A DNA stretch of 64,000 bases from Candidatus Latescibacterota bacterium (GTDB lineage: Bacteria; Latescibacterota; UBA2968; UBA8231). A model generated the notes under the pieces. It was not told the DNA's origin and did no database searches. It saw only the letters and a list, made by a program, of their open reading frames with translations. Each line of letters opens with the position of its first letter. The first letter of the stretch is position 1. Positions 1-8,907 of this stretch are shown here, one piece after another. The stretch is taken from assembly GCA_022820485.1 (NCBI GenBank), contig JAJEFJ010000042.1, forward strand, positions 50,381 to 114,380. Direction: 5' to 3'. Position numbers and translations under genes: made by a program.

Positions 1-814
1 GCACCTGCATAATAGGTGCCATGTCGAGTTGATCGGTAAGCAGCAGTTGCGCGGCCTGACTTTCCTCCTGCTGAGGCACGTAGATGATGCGCTGGATTCG
101 CGGCAGCCGCTTAAACCCCTTCTTAGCCCCCCACCAGTCTTGGCGCAAATCGTAGATTTTCTGGTATGGCGAAGCGTACACGAGGCGATAGGGCCCTGTG
201 CCCAAAGGCAAGCCGCCGTCGATGTCGTGGAAGGTAAACTCTAGCGGGTCTCGATCTTGCCAAATGTGCTTGGGCAAGACGAAGATGCCGTGGTTGCTGC
301 TCAGCGTAGTCGCCCAAAACGCCGGCCCCGCCTTTTTCAGCATCAGCCGCACGGTGTGGTTGTCAACGACCTCAGTAGAGTCGAAGAATTCAGGCAGGTC
401 GGCCAGATGCACCATAGATGCGGCGTGGTCGCGCAGCATGTCGAAGGTAAAAGCCACGTCGTGCGCGGTGAAGGGGACGCCGTCCGCCCATTCAATGCCC
501 TCGCGGATCTTCACGGTGAGCACGGTAAAACTGTCATTGTACGCCCAACTCTCAGCCAGCCAGTTCTCGTATTCCCCAGTGAGCACGTTGTACATAATCA
601 GCGGCTCGAACACCGCTGGCAGCGTGCCCATGTGGAATCCCTGATCAGAGCCGGGGATGTAGGGGTTCTGATTGTCGAACAGGGAATACTGGTTCGGACC
701 GCCGTTCATCAAGATCATGGTGCGGTCCCGAGGAACGTCGTCCAACACCACAGCCGGCCCGCAGCTAGCCAAAATTGCACACGCCGCGAGTAAGAGCCAG
801 CTCATCCTCCGCAT
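1..814 (-). CDS. ABC transporter substrate-binding protein, family 5 (3' end outside window)
   Basis: Partial gene, open from its start at 814 to the window edge, about 271 codons. It should bind an oligopeptide-like or other solute outside the inner membrane and deliver it to the permeases encoded upstream. The N-terminus is a lipoprotein signal: MRRM, a hydrophobic stretch and a lipobox LASC with Cys about residue 18. The body reads as SBP_bac_5: LPAVFEPLIMYN, an EWADGVPFTAHDVAFTFD motif, LPKHIW and GTGPYRLV are all family hallmarks. The ATG at 814 lies 3 bp after the stop of the ATPase gene, so it is the last visible gene of the operon; an in-frame ATG at 805 is possible but would shorten the signal's basic end. 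Substrate is unknown. Confidence 0.9.
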   Translation of the reverse strand, partial: MRRMSWLLLAACAILASCGPAVVLDDVPRDRTMILMNGGPNQYSLFDNQNPYIPGSDQGFHMGTLPAVFEPLIMYNVLTGEYENWLAESWAYNDSFTVLTVKIREGIEWADGVPFTAHDVAFTFDMLRDHAASMVHLADLPEFFDSTEVVDNHTVRLMLKKAGPAFWATTLSSNHGIFVLPKHIWQDRDPLEFTFHDIDGGLPLGTGPYRLVYASPYQKIYDLRQDWWGAKKGFKRLPRIQRIIYVPQQEESQAAQLLLTDQLDMAPIMQV

Positions 815-817
815 CGT

Positions 818-1864
818 TCACCCACCTCCGTAGGACAGGTCGGCGACCTGCTCTTCCGACAGCACTGCGGCGTCCTCGTAGAGATAGCAAGCCGCAGCGC
901 GGCCGGCATCGGTCTGCACTAGTGGCGGGGACTGCTGCCGACAGCGGAACATGACGTGGGGACAGCGCTCGGCAAAAGCGCAGCCGCCAGTGGCACTCGG
1001 AATCTCTGCGTCATCTTCCACTGTCGGCCCGCTAGGCGCAACCTCAACCGAACCTTCTCCCCAACGACGCTTCGCATCCGGCAGCGGAATAGAACTCACC
1101 AGTAGCTGCGTGTAAGGGTGCTTCGGCTCCTTAATAACCTGCTCCACATCGCCCACCTCAACCACCGCACCTTGATACATGACGAGAATAGTATGACTCA
1201 GTTGATACGCCGTAGTCAGATCGTGCGTAATGTACACGAGACTAATGCCGCGTTCCCGATGGATGCGGGACAGGGTCTCCAAAATGGTAGCGCGCAGCGA
1301 GGCATCTACCATCGACACCGGCTCGTCGGCCACAATCACGCGCGGGTCGAGCAGCAACGCCCGCGCCACCATGATGCGCTGGCGCTGACCGCCGCTTAGC
1401 TGATGGGGATAACGCCCGAGGGTCTCCTCCGGGCGCAGACCGACCGCTTGCAGCCCCTGCTCAATCCGCTGCCACCGCTCTTGGCGCGACAGCTCCGGGA
1501 AGAACTTGGCGATCGGCACCATCAGAGAATGGTCCACCCGGTAGAACGGATTGAACACCTCAAAGGGATCCTGAAACACGGCCTGCACCTGCCGACGAAA
1601 CGTCTGGCGCGCCTTGGCGTCGAGATCGCGCAACTCCGTGCCTTGGTAGCGCACCGATCCACCAGTCGGAGGCAAAATGCCCAGCAGCAGACGCGCCAAA
1701 GTAGTCTTGCCGCTACCACTTTCACCAGCAATCGCTACCACCACGGGATCGTCCTCCGGAATCACCAACGAGGCGTCGGCGACCGCGACGATCCGCTGCC
1801 GATCAAACACTCCGCCGCCAAAAGCCCGGCTCGCACCCCGCGCTTCTAACAGTGGCGTGTTCAC
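818..1864 (-). CDS. Peptide/nickel-type ABC transporter ATP-binding protein (OppF/DppF-like)
   Basis: 348 residues, normal for the family. Second ATPase of the importer, hydrolysing ATP at the inner membrane face. Visible motifs are Walker A GESGSGKTT near residue 47, Q-loop VFQDPF, signature LSGGQRQR near 157, Walker B VIVADEPVS with the catalytic Glu, and the switch His in YITHDL. A C-terminal oligopeptide-type domain is present with the Cys-rich CAFAERCPHVMFRC segment, a site that in some homologues holds an Fe-S cluster. The start ATG overlaps the stop of the partner ATPase by 4 nt (ATGA), implying translational coupling. Confidence 0.93.
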   Translation of the reverse strand: MNTPLLEARGASRAFGGGVFDRQRIVAVADASLVIPEDDPVVVAIAGESGSGKTTLARLLLGILPPTGGSVRYQGTELRDLDAKARQTFRRQVQAVFQDPFEVFNPFYRVDHSLMVPIAKFFPELSRQERWQRIEQGLQAVGLRPEETLGRYPHQLSGGQRQRIMVARALLLDPRVIVADEPVSMVDASLRATILETLSRIHRERGISLVYITHDLTTAYQLSHTILVMYQGAVVEVGDVEQVIKEPKHPYTQLLVSSIPLPDAKRRWGEGSVEVAPSGPTVEDDAEIPSATGGCAFAERCPHVMFRCRQQSPPLVQTDAGRAAACYLYEDAAVLSEEQVADLSYGGG

Positions 1865-2853
1865 AAGATGCCTCGGCTGAGCTTGTCAAAGCCCTCGGCG
1901 TGCAGATGACAGGCCGCCCGGCGCTCAGCAGCCACCTCTTCCAACTCCGGCACGCGATCCGAGCAGCGGTCCATCACCTGCGGACAGCGCGGGTGAAAGG
2001 GACACCCCGGCGGCGGCTCCAGCAGCGAAGGCGGCAGGCCGGGAATGCCGCGAAACACGCCCTTGCGTTCCAGCGACGGCAGACTCTCTACTAACATCCG
2101 CGTGTACGGATGCAGCGGCTCTTCGAGCAGACTCTGCACCGGCCCAAGTTCAGCCAATCGGCCAGCGTACATCACGCCGATGCGATCCACGCACTGAGCC
2201 ATCAGCCCCATGTCGTGGCCCACCAAAATCACTGCGGCGTCGAGTTCCTGTTGCACGCGGAACAAGGTGTCCATCACCCGCTTCTGCACAACCACGTCCA
2301 AGGCACTGGTCGGCTCGTCGGCGATAATCACCTGCGGTCGCAAGGCCACGGCAATGGCCATGCCCACGCGCTGCTTCATGCCGCCGCTGAGTTCGTGGGG
2401 ATACATGCGCGCCGTCGCCGGGTCCAATTCGACCAGTGCCAGCAGACTTCTTACTCGCTTCTGCAGGGCCTCGCGGTCCGGCCGCTCCTCGTGCGCCTCA
2501 ATCGTGTCGGCAATCTGCGCCCCCACCCGCATCACCGGATTGAGCGAATTCATCACGCCCTGGGGAATCAGGGAAATCCGCGAAAAGCGCACGCTCCGCA
2601 TCTCTTCCTTAGCCAGCGACAACAACTCCAGTTTGTCGAGCTCGACCCGCCCCCCCTCAATCCGTCCGGGCGGCCGAATTAGCTGCATCAAAGCCATCGC
2701 CGTCGTCGATTTACCCGATCCCGATTCGCCCACCAAGCCCAGCCGCTCTCCCGCCCGCAACTCAAAGCCAACGCCCTCCACGGCGCGCACCGGCCCCCTC
2801 GGAGTGTGGTAGTGGACGCGCAGGTCCTGCACCCGCAACACGACGCGGCTCAC
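1861..2853 (-). CDS. Peptide/nickel-type ABC transporter ATP-binding protein (OppD/DppD-like)
   Basis: First ATPase of the importer, about 330 residues. Walker A GESGSGKST, signature LSGGMKQR, Walker B VIIADEPTS and switch VGHDM are intact, followed by the oligo/dipeptide C-terminal region with Cys residues in GCPFHPRCP. I place the start at the GTG at 2853: it overlaps the upstream permease stop as GTGA and has GGAAGG about 7 nt upstream. An ATG at 2868 would add five residues but sits on top of that ribosome-binding site. The reading frame stays open much further upstream, but that part is antisense-type noise inside the permease gene. Confidence 0.92.
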   Translation of the reverse strand: MSRVVLRVQDLRVHYHTPRGPVRAVEGVGFELRAGERLGLVGESGSGKSTTAMALMQLIRPPGRIEGGRVELDKLELLSLAKEEMRSVRFSRISLIPQGVMNSLNPVMRVGAQIADTIEAHEERPDREALQKRVRSLLALVELDPATARMYPHELSGGMKQRVGMAIAVALRPQVIIADEPTSALDVVVQKRVMDTLFRVQQELDAAVILVGHDMGLMAQCVDRIGVMYAGRLAELGPVQSLLEEPLHPYTRMLVESLPSLERKGVFRGIPGLPPSLLEPPPGCPFHPRCPQVMDRCSDRVPELEEVAAERRAACHLHAEGFDKLSRGIL

Positions 2854-3707
2854 GACGAGACCTTCCATATGCGCGGATTGGCGATGCGATCCAACCCCAT
2901 AGAGACGAGGAACAAGCCGATGAAAATCAGCACGATCATCGCAATCGGCGGTGCCCACCACCACCACATTCCCCGCAGCAGCGAAGTGTAGTACAAAGCC
3001 CAGTAAATAGTCATCCCAAGCGTAGGCTCGTTCTGCGGCCCCAAGCCCAGCGCCTCTAGACCAATCGAAGCCAGCACCGCCGCACCCACGGCACTGACAA
3101 AGCTGGCCGCCAGATAGGGCAACAGATTCGGCAGCAACTCGCGGGCGATGATTTCCAAATCCCTCATGCCGGAGAGCCGCGCCACCTGCACGTACGCGCG
3201 CTCGCGCATCGACAACACCTGCGAGCGAATCGTGCGCGTCGGCAGCATCCACGCCAGCGAGGCCACCACGAGCGCCATCATATCGACTGTAACAGCCGTG
3301 CGCAGCGAAGTGGCCAGCACCACGAGGAACAGCAGGCCGGGCACAGTCAGCAGCACATCGGCAGCCCCCCGAATCAGGGTATCGACCAAACCGCCAAAGT
3401 ACCCAGCGAGAAAGCCAAGGATAATGCCGATACCAAGTCCCACAGCACCGGCGAGGAAGCCGATCCTAAGCGTAAGCGGCGTACCCGCCACCATCACCGC
3501 AAGCAAATCCCGCCCCGCCGCGTCCGTACCGAGAAGGTGCTCCAGCGACGGCGACAGATTGGGTTCCGCCGAGCCAACGCGGGCCAGGTCCGTATCGACG
3601 AACAGGGTTCCCACAGGACCGAAGGCTAACACGACAAAGACGACGATTAAGCCGGCCGCAAGCTGGGGATGGCGGCGCGCCGCCGCGAAGATCGGCGAGA
3701 GCGTCAT
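2850..3707 (-). CDS. Peptide-type ABC transporter permease (DppC-like)
   Basis: 285 residues; second membrane subunit of the importer. An N-terminal hydrophobic helix (about residues 15-35) precedes a short periplasmic stretch containing LLGTDAAGRDLLA, the classic DppC/OppC N-terminal motif. Five more hydrophobic segments follow, with the ATPase-docking EAA-like loop around VQVARLSGMRDLEIIARELLP written as ARLSG-x4-II-x-RELLP. The start overlaps the stop of the DppB-like gene (ATGA), and the stop overlaps the first ATPase gene. Confidence 0.92.
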   Translation of the reverse strand: MTLSPIFAAARRHPQLAAGLIVVFVVLAFGPVGTLFVDTDLARVGSAEPNLSPSLEHLLGTDAAGRDLLAVMVAGTPLTLRIGFLAGAVGLGIGIILGFLAGYFGGLVDTLIRGAADVLLTVPGLLFLVVLATSLRTAVTVDMMALVVASLAWMLPTRTIRSQVLSMRERAYVQVARLSGMRDLEIIARELLPNLLPYLAASFVSAVGAAVLASIGLEALGLGPQNEPTLGMTIYWALYYTSLLRGMWWWWAPPIAMIVLIFIGLFLVSMGLDRIANPRIWKVSS

Positions 3708-4705
3708 CGGCGGTAGGCAATGCGCGGATCGAGAAGCGGATAAACCAAGTCGAGGATCAAGGTCACCACGGCGATGGCGAGGATAACCATGAGCACGACG
3801 CCGTAGATGACGAAGTAGTCAAAAGTCTGTATGGCGCGGTACAGCACCGTGCCCACACCCGGATACGCGAACACCACCTCCACCAGCACGGCCCCAGACA
3901 CCACGTAACCCATCGCCAGCGCCAAGGCCGTAGTCTGCGGCAACAGCGCGTTGCGCAGGGCGTAGCGGAAGAAAATGTCGCGGCTCTTCAGACCCCGCGC
4001 CTCGGCGTAGTTGACGTAATCCTCGCCTTGGACAGTGACCATCATACCGCGCATCGACAAAGCCCAAAACCCCACCGACGACAGCACGATCGACAAGGCG
4101 GGGACGATGGAGTGATAGATCACGTCAATGGCAAAGGCCAAGGTCGGCCCCGGCAGCGTCCCCAAGGTAAAACCACCGCCGAGCGGAAAGGCTCGTAGAG
4201 TAAAGCCCAAGAGAAAGACGAGAACTAGTCCAAGCAAGTAGTAGGGAATCGCCGACAGCGCCAAGAACGGCGCGGCAAAGTAGTGCAGAGCACCGGGGGA
4301 TCGCGGCCAAGCTAACAGCGCGCCGAGCACTGTGCCGAGGGCAAAGGCGATCAGCGTCGCCGTCGTCAGCAGGCCGAGCGTCCACGGCAAGGCGCGCATG
4401 ATAATGTCAGAAGCGCGGCTCGGAAAGTTGGCAATGGAAACCCCAAAGTCGAGGCGCGCCACATCGCCTAAGTAGCGCAGGTACTGCTTCCACAGGGGCT
4501 GATCGAGACCAAAGCGGGCTTCGTACGTGGCCACTACGGCCTCCATGTCCGTCTTGCCCGCGCCGCCAAAGGAAACCGCCTGCAACAGGCGCTCGCGGAT
4601 GGGATTCACCGGAGCCATCCGAGGCATCAAGAAGTTGATGGTAGCCCCTGCCCACACGATCAGCAGGAACACCCCGAAGCGGCGAAAAACATAGTTAAGC
4701 GACAA
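3704..4705 (-). CDS. Peptide-type ABC transporter permease (DppB-like)
   Basis: 333 residues; first membrane subunit of the importer. It starts with the usual helix after YVFRRFGVFLLIVW and has six predicted membrane segments, with the permease loop NYAEARGLKSRDIFFRYALR (G in the EAA loop) before the last helices. It lies 6 bp downstream of the enolase-superfamily gene, so all six genes from 5848 down to the left edge look like one transcript. Linkage to a sugar-acid-type enzyme rather than a peptidase suggests that the importer carries something other than peptides, for example an oligosaccharide or acid sugar; that is inference. Confidence 0.92.
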   Translation of the reverse strand: MSLNYVFRRFGVFLLIVWAGATINFLMPRMAPVNPIRERLLQAVSFGGAGKTDMEAVVATYEARFGLDQPLWKQYLRYLGDVARLDFGVSIANFPSRASDIIMRALPWTLGLLTTATLIAFALGTVLGALLAWPRSPGALHYFAAPFLALSAIPYYLLGLVLVFLLGFTLRAFPLGGGFTLGTLPGPTLAFAIDVIYHSIVPALSIVLSSVGFWALSMRGMMVTVQGEDYVNYAEARGLKSRDIFFRYALRNALLPQTTALALAMGYVVSGAVLVEVVFAYPGVGTVLYRAIQTFDYFVIYGVVLMVILAIAVVTLILDLVYPLLDPRIAYRR

Positions 4706-4711
4706 GTCAAC

Positions 4712-5848
4712 TCACTCCGCGTCGAAGAAGCCGAGGTCCTCGCGCGCCGCGCTGCGCGCCACATCCTCGTCGAGTGTGACTCCGAGGCCGGGAGCCTGCG
4801 GCAAGGGGATTCGCCCGTTGACGATCAGGTCGCGCTCCACCGTGAGGCTGTTCCACAACTCGTTGTCGAGATGGTGGAACTCCAACACCTGAAAGTTGGG
4901 CGAAGCAGCGCACGGGTGGCACATGGCCACAGTGCCAATCGGACTGCAAATGTTGTGCGGCGAAATCGGGATGTAATAAATGTCGGCCAAATCGGCGATG
5001 CGCCGTCCCTCGGACAGGCCGCCGGCCTTGGCCAGGTCGGGCGAGATAATGTCCGTCGCCTGCGTCTCGACCAACTCGCGGAACCCGTGGCGCGTGTACA
5101 GGTTTTCGCCGGTGCAGATCGGCGTGCGCGTCGCGTTCTTCACTTCCTTGAGCGCGGCGACGTTTTCAGCCGGAATCGGATCTTCCAACCACATCAAATC
5201 CAGCGCTTCCAAAGCATAGGCGACCTTGAGGATGTCGGGCGGAGCGTACGCCCAGTGGGCGTCGATGAGCAAATCCGTGTTGGGATGCAGCGCCTCGCGG
5301 AGTGCCGTGACCACTTCGATGTGGAAGGCAATGTCGTGGTTGCTCATGGTGCGGTTGTAGTGGTCGCGCCGGTCGGGACGCGGGTCGATGTCGAACTTGA
5401 TGGCGTCAAAGCCGCGGGCTTCCACTTCCCTAGCCTTGGCTACCCACGATTCGGGATTGTCATCCTCGTCGCCAGCGTGGCAGTCGTTGTACACGCGAAT
5501 CGAGTCGCGATACGCGCCGCCCAACAATTGCCAGATCGGCACGCCAATCGCCTGCCCAGTTATGTCCCACAGCGCCATCTCAATGCCACTAATCGCGCTC
5601 ATTACCGCGCCTTGATAATACCCCGACGCCGACATCGAGCTTTTCATGTCGCGGAAGAGCTTATCTACATTGCGCGGGTCTTGGCCGATAAGGGCGCGTT
5701 GGGTGAGGCGCTCATCGACCGCGATGTGGTGGACGCCAGCCCCGTGATATGCCTCGCCAATGCCGGTAATCCCCTCGTCAGTGCGCACCTTCACCAGCAC
5801 CCACGGCATGGGTTGCAGCAGTACAGCACCCACGTCAACAATTTTCAT
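4712..5848 (-). CDS. Enolase-superfamily enzyme, mandelate racemase/muconate lactonizing type
   Basis: 378 residues, full length. Members abstract a proton alpha to a carboxylate, and many in this branch dehydrate acid sugars. Three metal ligands are recognisable: D196 (LLIDAHW), E222 (WLEDP) and E248 (TGENL). H298 in SPHNICSPIG is the likely general acid/base, and H198 next to D196 is typical of the galactonate/mannonate dehydratase-like subgroups. The N-terminal capping domain is intact. It is the first gene of the minus-strand operon, 6 bp before the DppB-like permease. Exact substrate cannot be read from the sequence. Confidence 0.9.
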   Translation of the reverse strand: MKIVDVGAVLLQPMPWVLVKVRTDEGITGIGEAYHGAGVHHIAVDERLTQRALIGQDPRNVDKLFRDMKSSMSASGYYQGAVMSAISGIEMALWDITGQAIGVPIWQLLGGAYRDSIRVYNDCHAGDEDDNPESWVAKAREVEARGFDAIKFDIDPRPDRRDHYNRTMSNHDIAFHIEVVTALREALHPNTDLLIDAHWAYAPPDILKVAYALEALDLMWLEDPIPAENVAALKEVKNATRTPICTGENLYTRHGFRELVETQATDIISPDLAKAGGLSEGRRIADLADIYYIPISPHNICSPIGTVAMCHPCAASPNFQVLEFHHLDNELWNSLTVERDLIVNGRIPLPQAPGLGVTLDEDVARSAAREDLGFFDAE

Positions 5849-5981
5849 CGTTACCCTCTACGTTAGTCAGTATGCAAATATTGAATGAAGACAGATGCCT
5901 TATTAGATTGAACACGGCGTCCAAAGCGCCGCCAATGTATCGCCTCCCCCACCCTCCGTCAAGCTCTCCGGGAGAACCGAC

Positions 5982-6815
5982 ATGATCCGCCTCAACCAAC
6001 AGCAACTCAACTTTTTCGACACCTTCGGCTACCTCGCGCTGCCGGGACTAATGGCCGACTGTATCGACGAAATCATCGACGCCTTCGAGCAGGTTTGGGC
6101 CGAGCGCGGCGGGGGCCACTACGGCCAACCGCACGACGGCGAACGGCGCTCCTGCATTGTGCCCTTCATCGATCAACACGAGCGCCTCTGCGCGCTGCTC
6201 GACGATCCGCGTATCGAGGGGTTGCTCGCCAGCCTGCTCGGCGACGACTTCAACTACAGCGGTTCCGACGGCAACTACTACGCTGGCGACACCCGGTGGC
6301 ACTCCGACGGCTACCAGAAGGAAATCCGCCACGTCAAGATCGCCTTCTACCTCGACCACCTGACCCGCGACACCGGCTGCCTGCGCGTGATCCCGGGTAG
6401 CCACCGCCGCGGCGACCAGTACGCCGAGACGCTTGAAGCGAACGTCAAGCAATCGCAGGAGCAATGGGGCATCTCCGGCGACCAAGTCCCAGCCGTCGCG
6501 CTCGAAATCGTCCCCGGAGATCTAGTCGTCTTCCAGCACAACCTCAAACACGCGGCCTTCGGCGGCAGTGGCCGTCGCCGCATGTTCACCATCAACTGCA
6601 TGGTGCGCGTGCCCGACGAGCAGATCGACCTCGTCAAACAGGACATCGCAGGACTCGCCCGCTTCTGGGCCGAGCGCGCGTACGGCGAGACCATGCTCGC
6701 CACCGCGAGCAAACGCCGCATGGTGCATCTCGAACAGCGCATGGCCAACGACGGCCACCTCAAAGAACTAGCGGCGAAGGCGCGGGCCGAGATGCCCGAA
6801 CCTTCGCGGGGATAG
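5982..6815 (+). CDS. Phytanoyl-CoA dioxygenase (PhyH) family protein
   Basis: 277 residues. Fe(II)/2-oxoglutarate oxygenase of the PhyH family, which hydroxylates diverse small molecules. The iron-binding HxD is H107-S-D109 in RWHSDGY; the distal His is probably H190 in NLKHAAFGG, and the 2-oxoglutarate Arg lies in GRRR about 197-200. N-terminal LNFFDTFGYLALPG is the usual family opening. It is divergent from the racemase-like gene (133 bp between starts) and followed after 7 bp by an epimerase gene, so both belong to the same probable catabolic cluster. Substrate is unknown. Confidence 0.9.
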   Translation: MIRLNQQQLNFFDTFGYLALPGLMADCIDEIIDAFEQVWAERGGGHYGQPHDGERRSCIVPFIDQHERLCALLDDPRIEGLLASLLGDDFNYSGSDGNYYAGDTRWHSDGYQKEIRHVKIAFYLDHLTRDTGCLRVIPGSHRRGDQYAETLEANVKQSQEQWGISGDQVPAVALEIVPGDLVVFQHNLKHAAFGGSGRRRMFTINCMVRVPDEQIDLVKQDIAGLARFWAERAYGETMLATASKRRMVHLEQRMANDGHLKELAAKARAEMPEPSRG

Positions 6816-6822
6816 GAAAATC

Positions 6823-7746
6823 ATGAGCGATCAATACGAATTCAAGATGGGGATGTACCTCGGCGAGCTGCAGCAGCCCTTCGAGCAATCGCTGGCCACG
6901 GCGCGCGACCTCGGTGCGAACTACGTCTGGTGCGGCACCCACTCCAACAATCGCAGCCTCTACGAGCTTGCCGACGACGAGATAGACCAAGCCGCTGAAC
7001 AGGTCGCCGCACACGGTCTCGAGTTTTTCCTGCTCGACGGCGCGGGGTTGTTCAAGACAGTGCACCTCGCCGAGCTTGAGCCGGGCAAGATGCTCGAACA
7101 CGACCAATTCAAGGAGCACTTCACCAAGCTGGAACGAGCGATGGAGGTTTCAGCCCGTCTGGGAATCGACGCAGTCGGCTGCAGCAGCTTCGCTTGGCCG
7201 GCCGAGTACACCGGCGGCAAGCCCACTTGGCCCATGCGCTGGGCAACGCGCGGCGGCATCATCTCCGACGGCGACATGGCAAAGCTCGTCGAAGCGTTCT
7301 CCATGTTCGCCGACCTCGCCGAAAAACACGACGTCGATATCGCCTTCCTGATGATGCAGTGGAACTACGGCAACACCAGCCGCAACTTCCGCCGCATCGT
7401 CGAAGCCGTCGGCTCGCGGCGCTTCAAGGTGCTCTGGTGTCCAGCGGACAACTACAACTGCGGCGAAGTTGACAATGCCACCGCTGGCTTCGAAAACCTG
7501 CGCCCCTACCTGCACGGCGTCCACGCCAAGGATCTGCGCACCATAAACGGCTCCACGCTCGAATTCGAATACACGCCCATCGGCGAGGGCCACGTCGATT
7601 ACCCGACAATCCTGCGCAACCTGCGCGACAACCGCTGCGACGTCGTCCTGTCGATCGCCACCCACTTCCTACCGGCGAGCGGCTCGCGGCTCGAAGCCAT
7701 GCAGACGAACTACGCCAACATCCGCAGGCTGATTGGCGAGTTGTAA
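6823..7746 (+). CDS. Sugar phosphate isomerase/epimerase (xylose isomerase-like TIM barrel)
   Basis: 307 residues. Opens with FKMGMYLGELQQPFEQSLATA and shows the AP-endonuclease-2-like barrel pattern: GANYVWCG, LEFFLLDGAG, a strand with DIAFLMMQWNYG, VLWCPADNYNCG (probable metal-binding Asp), VHAKDLR with the conserved His/Lys/Asp, and YTPIGEGHVDYPTILRNL. These are typical of inositol catabolism and keto-sugar epimerases. ATG at 6823 lies 7 bp after the PhyH gene; GGGGATAGGAAAATC gives a plausible ribosome-binding site. Precise reaction unknown. Confidence 0.85.
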   Translation: MSDQYEFKMGMYLGELQQPFEQSLATARDLGANYVWCGTHSNNRSLYELADDEIDQAAEQVAAHGLEFFLLDGAGLFKTVHLAELEPGKMLEHDQFKEHFTKLERAMEVSARLGIDAVGCSSFAWPAEYTGGKPTWPMRWATRGGIISDGDMAKLVEAFSMFADLAEKHDVDIAFLMMQWNYGNTSRNFRRIVEAVGSRRFKVLWCPADNYNCGEVDNATAGFENLRPYLHGVHAKDLRTINGSTLEFEYTPIGEGHVDYPTILRNLRDNRCDVVLSIATHFLPASGSRLEAMQTNYANIRRLIGEL

Positions 7747-7775
7747 TACGTTAGACAATCCAACAAGGAGTACGC

Positions 7776-8519
7776 ATGACTGATTCAGCGCAGGGCGACA
7801 GCATCGTCATTCTGTTCCGAGGTGGACGCTTACCTCAGTGGCATCAACTCGACGACGAGCAGCGGCTCAACTACGAGCGCCTGCACGTGGACCTGATGCT
7901 GTCCGTCTCCGAGCACCACGGTCTAATCGGCATACACGGCTACCGCTTGCTGACACCCCAAAACAGTTGGGAGCGCTTCTGGACCATCGAATTCCCAGAC
8001 CTAGCCGGTGCCGAAGCCTGGATGGCGGCTGAGACAGAACCTCCGTACGGACACTACGGCTTCTACTCCTACTCCCTCGCCCGCCGCTGGCAACCCGAAA
8101 GCCTATCTTGGCTACCCCGCAAGCCCGAGCCTTCCGTAGCTCCCGACACGGATCCACACTTGATTCCACCCCTGACCGTCGATCCCTCCTCAATCGTCGT
8201 ACTCGCCTTCGGCGGCTGGCGTCGCGGCTCCGACCAAGTTGACCCCCAGACGCGCGGCGACGAGGAACGCCAGCAACGACTGCAAGAGGTAGCCCAAGAC
8301 CACGACCTCATCCACGGGGAGGTCTTCCGCCTCGTCGGGACCAACACCGAAGGCGAGTTCATCTGGATTTTGGAATTTCCCCAGCTAGCCGGTGCCGAAG
8401 CCTATATCGAAGCCGAGAAGGCACCACCCGCCGAGTCCTATCACAAACGCAACTACCACCTCGCCAGACGCTGGGCACCCGACTACTTCGCCACTTGGCC
8501 GCCGAGGACGGGCAACTGA
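7776..8519 (+). CDS. Conserved protein with two tandem homologous alpha/beta-barrel-like domains
   Basis: 247 residues, no recognised name. The two halves are duplicates: residues about 9-115 and 142-243 both run IVxL-xxGG ... E-x-F/W-x-x-EFP-x-LAGAEA ... Y-x-LARRW-x-x-WxPR. Shared blocks are EFPDLAGAEAW / EFPQLAGAEAY and SLARRWQP / HLARRWAP. Size, spacing and lack of signal peptide resemble dimeric alpha-beta barrel proteins (YCII/EthD/NIPSNAP-like) fused in tandem. It follows the epimerase by 29 bp with AAGGAG ahead of the ATG, so it likely serves the same pathway as an accessory or small-molecule-modifying enzyme. Function is inferred only. Confidence 0.75.
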   Translation: MTDSAQGDSIVILFRGGRLPQWHQLDDEQRLNYERLHVDLMLSVSEHHGLIGIHGYRLLTPQNSWERFWTIEFPDLAGAEAWMAAETEPPYGHYGFYSYSLARRWQPESLSWLPRKPEPSVAPDTDPHLIPPLTVDPSSIVVLAFGGWRRGSDQVDPQTRGDEERQQRLQEVAQDHDLIHGEVFRLVGTNTEGEFIWILEFPQLAGAEAYIEAEKAPPAESYHKRNYHLARRWAPDYFATWPPRTGN

Positions 8520-8550
8520 AGAGCCTGCGGACGAGAGCATCACAATCCCA

Positions 8551-8877
8551 TCAGGTGGCATTTGCAAGCCGCGCACTCACAAGTCGATTCAAGCTCACCC
8601 CTTGCTCGGCTGCTTGAATGGCGAGGGCGCGGTGCGATTCCGGTGGCAAGCGCACCATGAACTTCCCACTATAGCTACGGTCCGCTATTGGCTCCGGCAC
8701 GGCTTCTCCAGTCGCCTGCATATCTGCGAGACACTCGCGCACAAGGCGCTGGATGCCGGACAACGCCTCGGCAGACGTAGGGGCCAGCCAACTCAGCGAT
8801 GGGAATTCAGCGCATAGACCCACATGTTCGTTGTCTTCAGCCGACCACGTGATGCGGTAGGTGTAATGGTCGCTCAT
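8551..8877 (-). CDS. HicB-family antitoxin-like protein, no HicA partner
   Basis: 108 residues. N-terminal half is the partially degraded RNase-H-like HicB fold (YRITWSAEDNEHVGLCAEFP with L-S-W-L, then the AEALSGIQRLVRE helix); the C-terminal half, KFMVRLPPESHRALAIQAAE then SLNRLVSARL, is a ribbon-helix-helix DNA-binding domain. GGAGGGC precedes the ATG. HicB normally neutralises a HicA mRNA interferase encoded just upstream; no HicA lies on either side (VapBC is upstream), so this is an orphan antitoxin or regulator. Confidence 0.85.
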   Translation of the reverse strand: MSDHYTYRITWSAEDNEHVGLCAEFPSLSWLAPTSAEALSGIQRLVRECLADMQATGEAVPEPIADRSYSGKFMVRLPPESHRALAIQAAEQGVSLNRLVSARLANAT

Positions 8878-8907
8878 CGCATGCCCTCCAGTTTCTCAGC
8901 AGCGCGT

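Noticed and set aside
4871..5866. Open frame of 331 codons on the plus strand opposite the enolase-superfamily gene
   Set aside because: Antisense of a gene whose catalytic residues are all on the minus strand; no family resemblance.
5849..5981. Promoter pairs in the divergent gap between the enolase-type and PhyH genes
   Set aside because: Hexamer-like matches (e.g. TTGAAT, TATTAG) have wrong spacing; nothing convincing enough to list.
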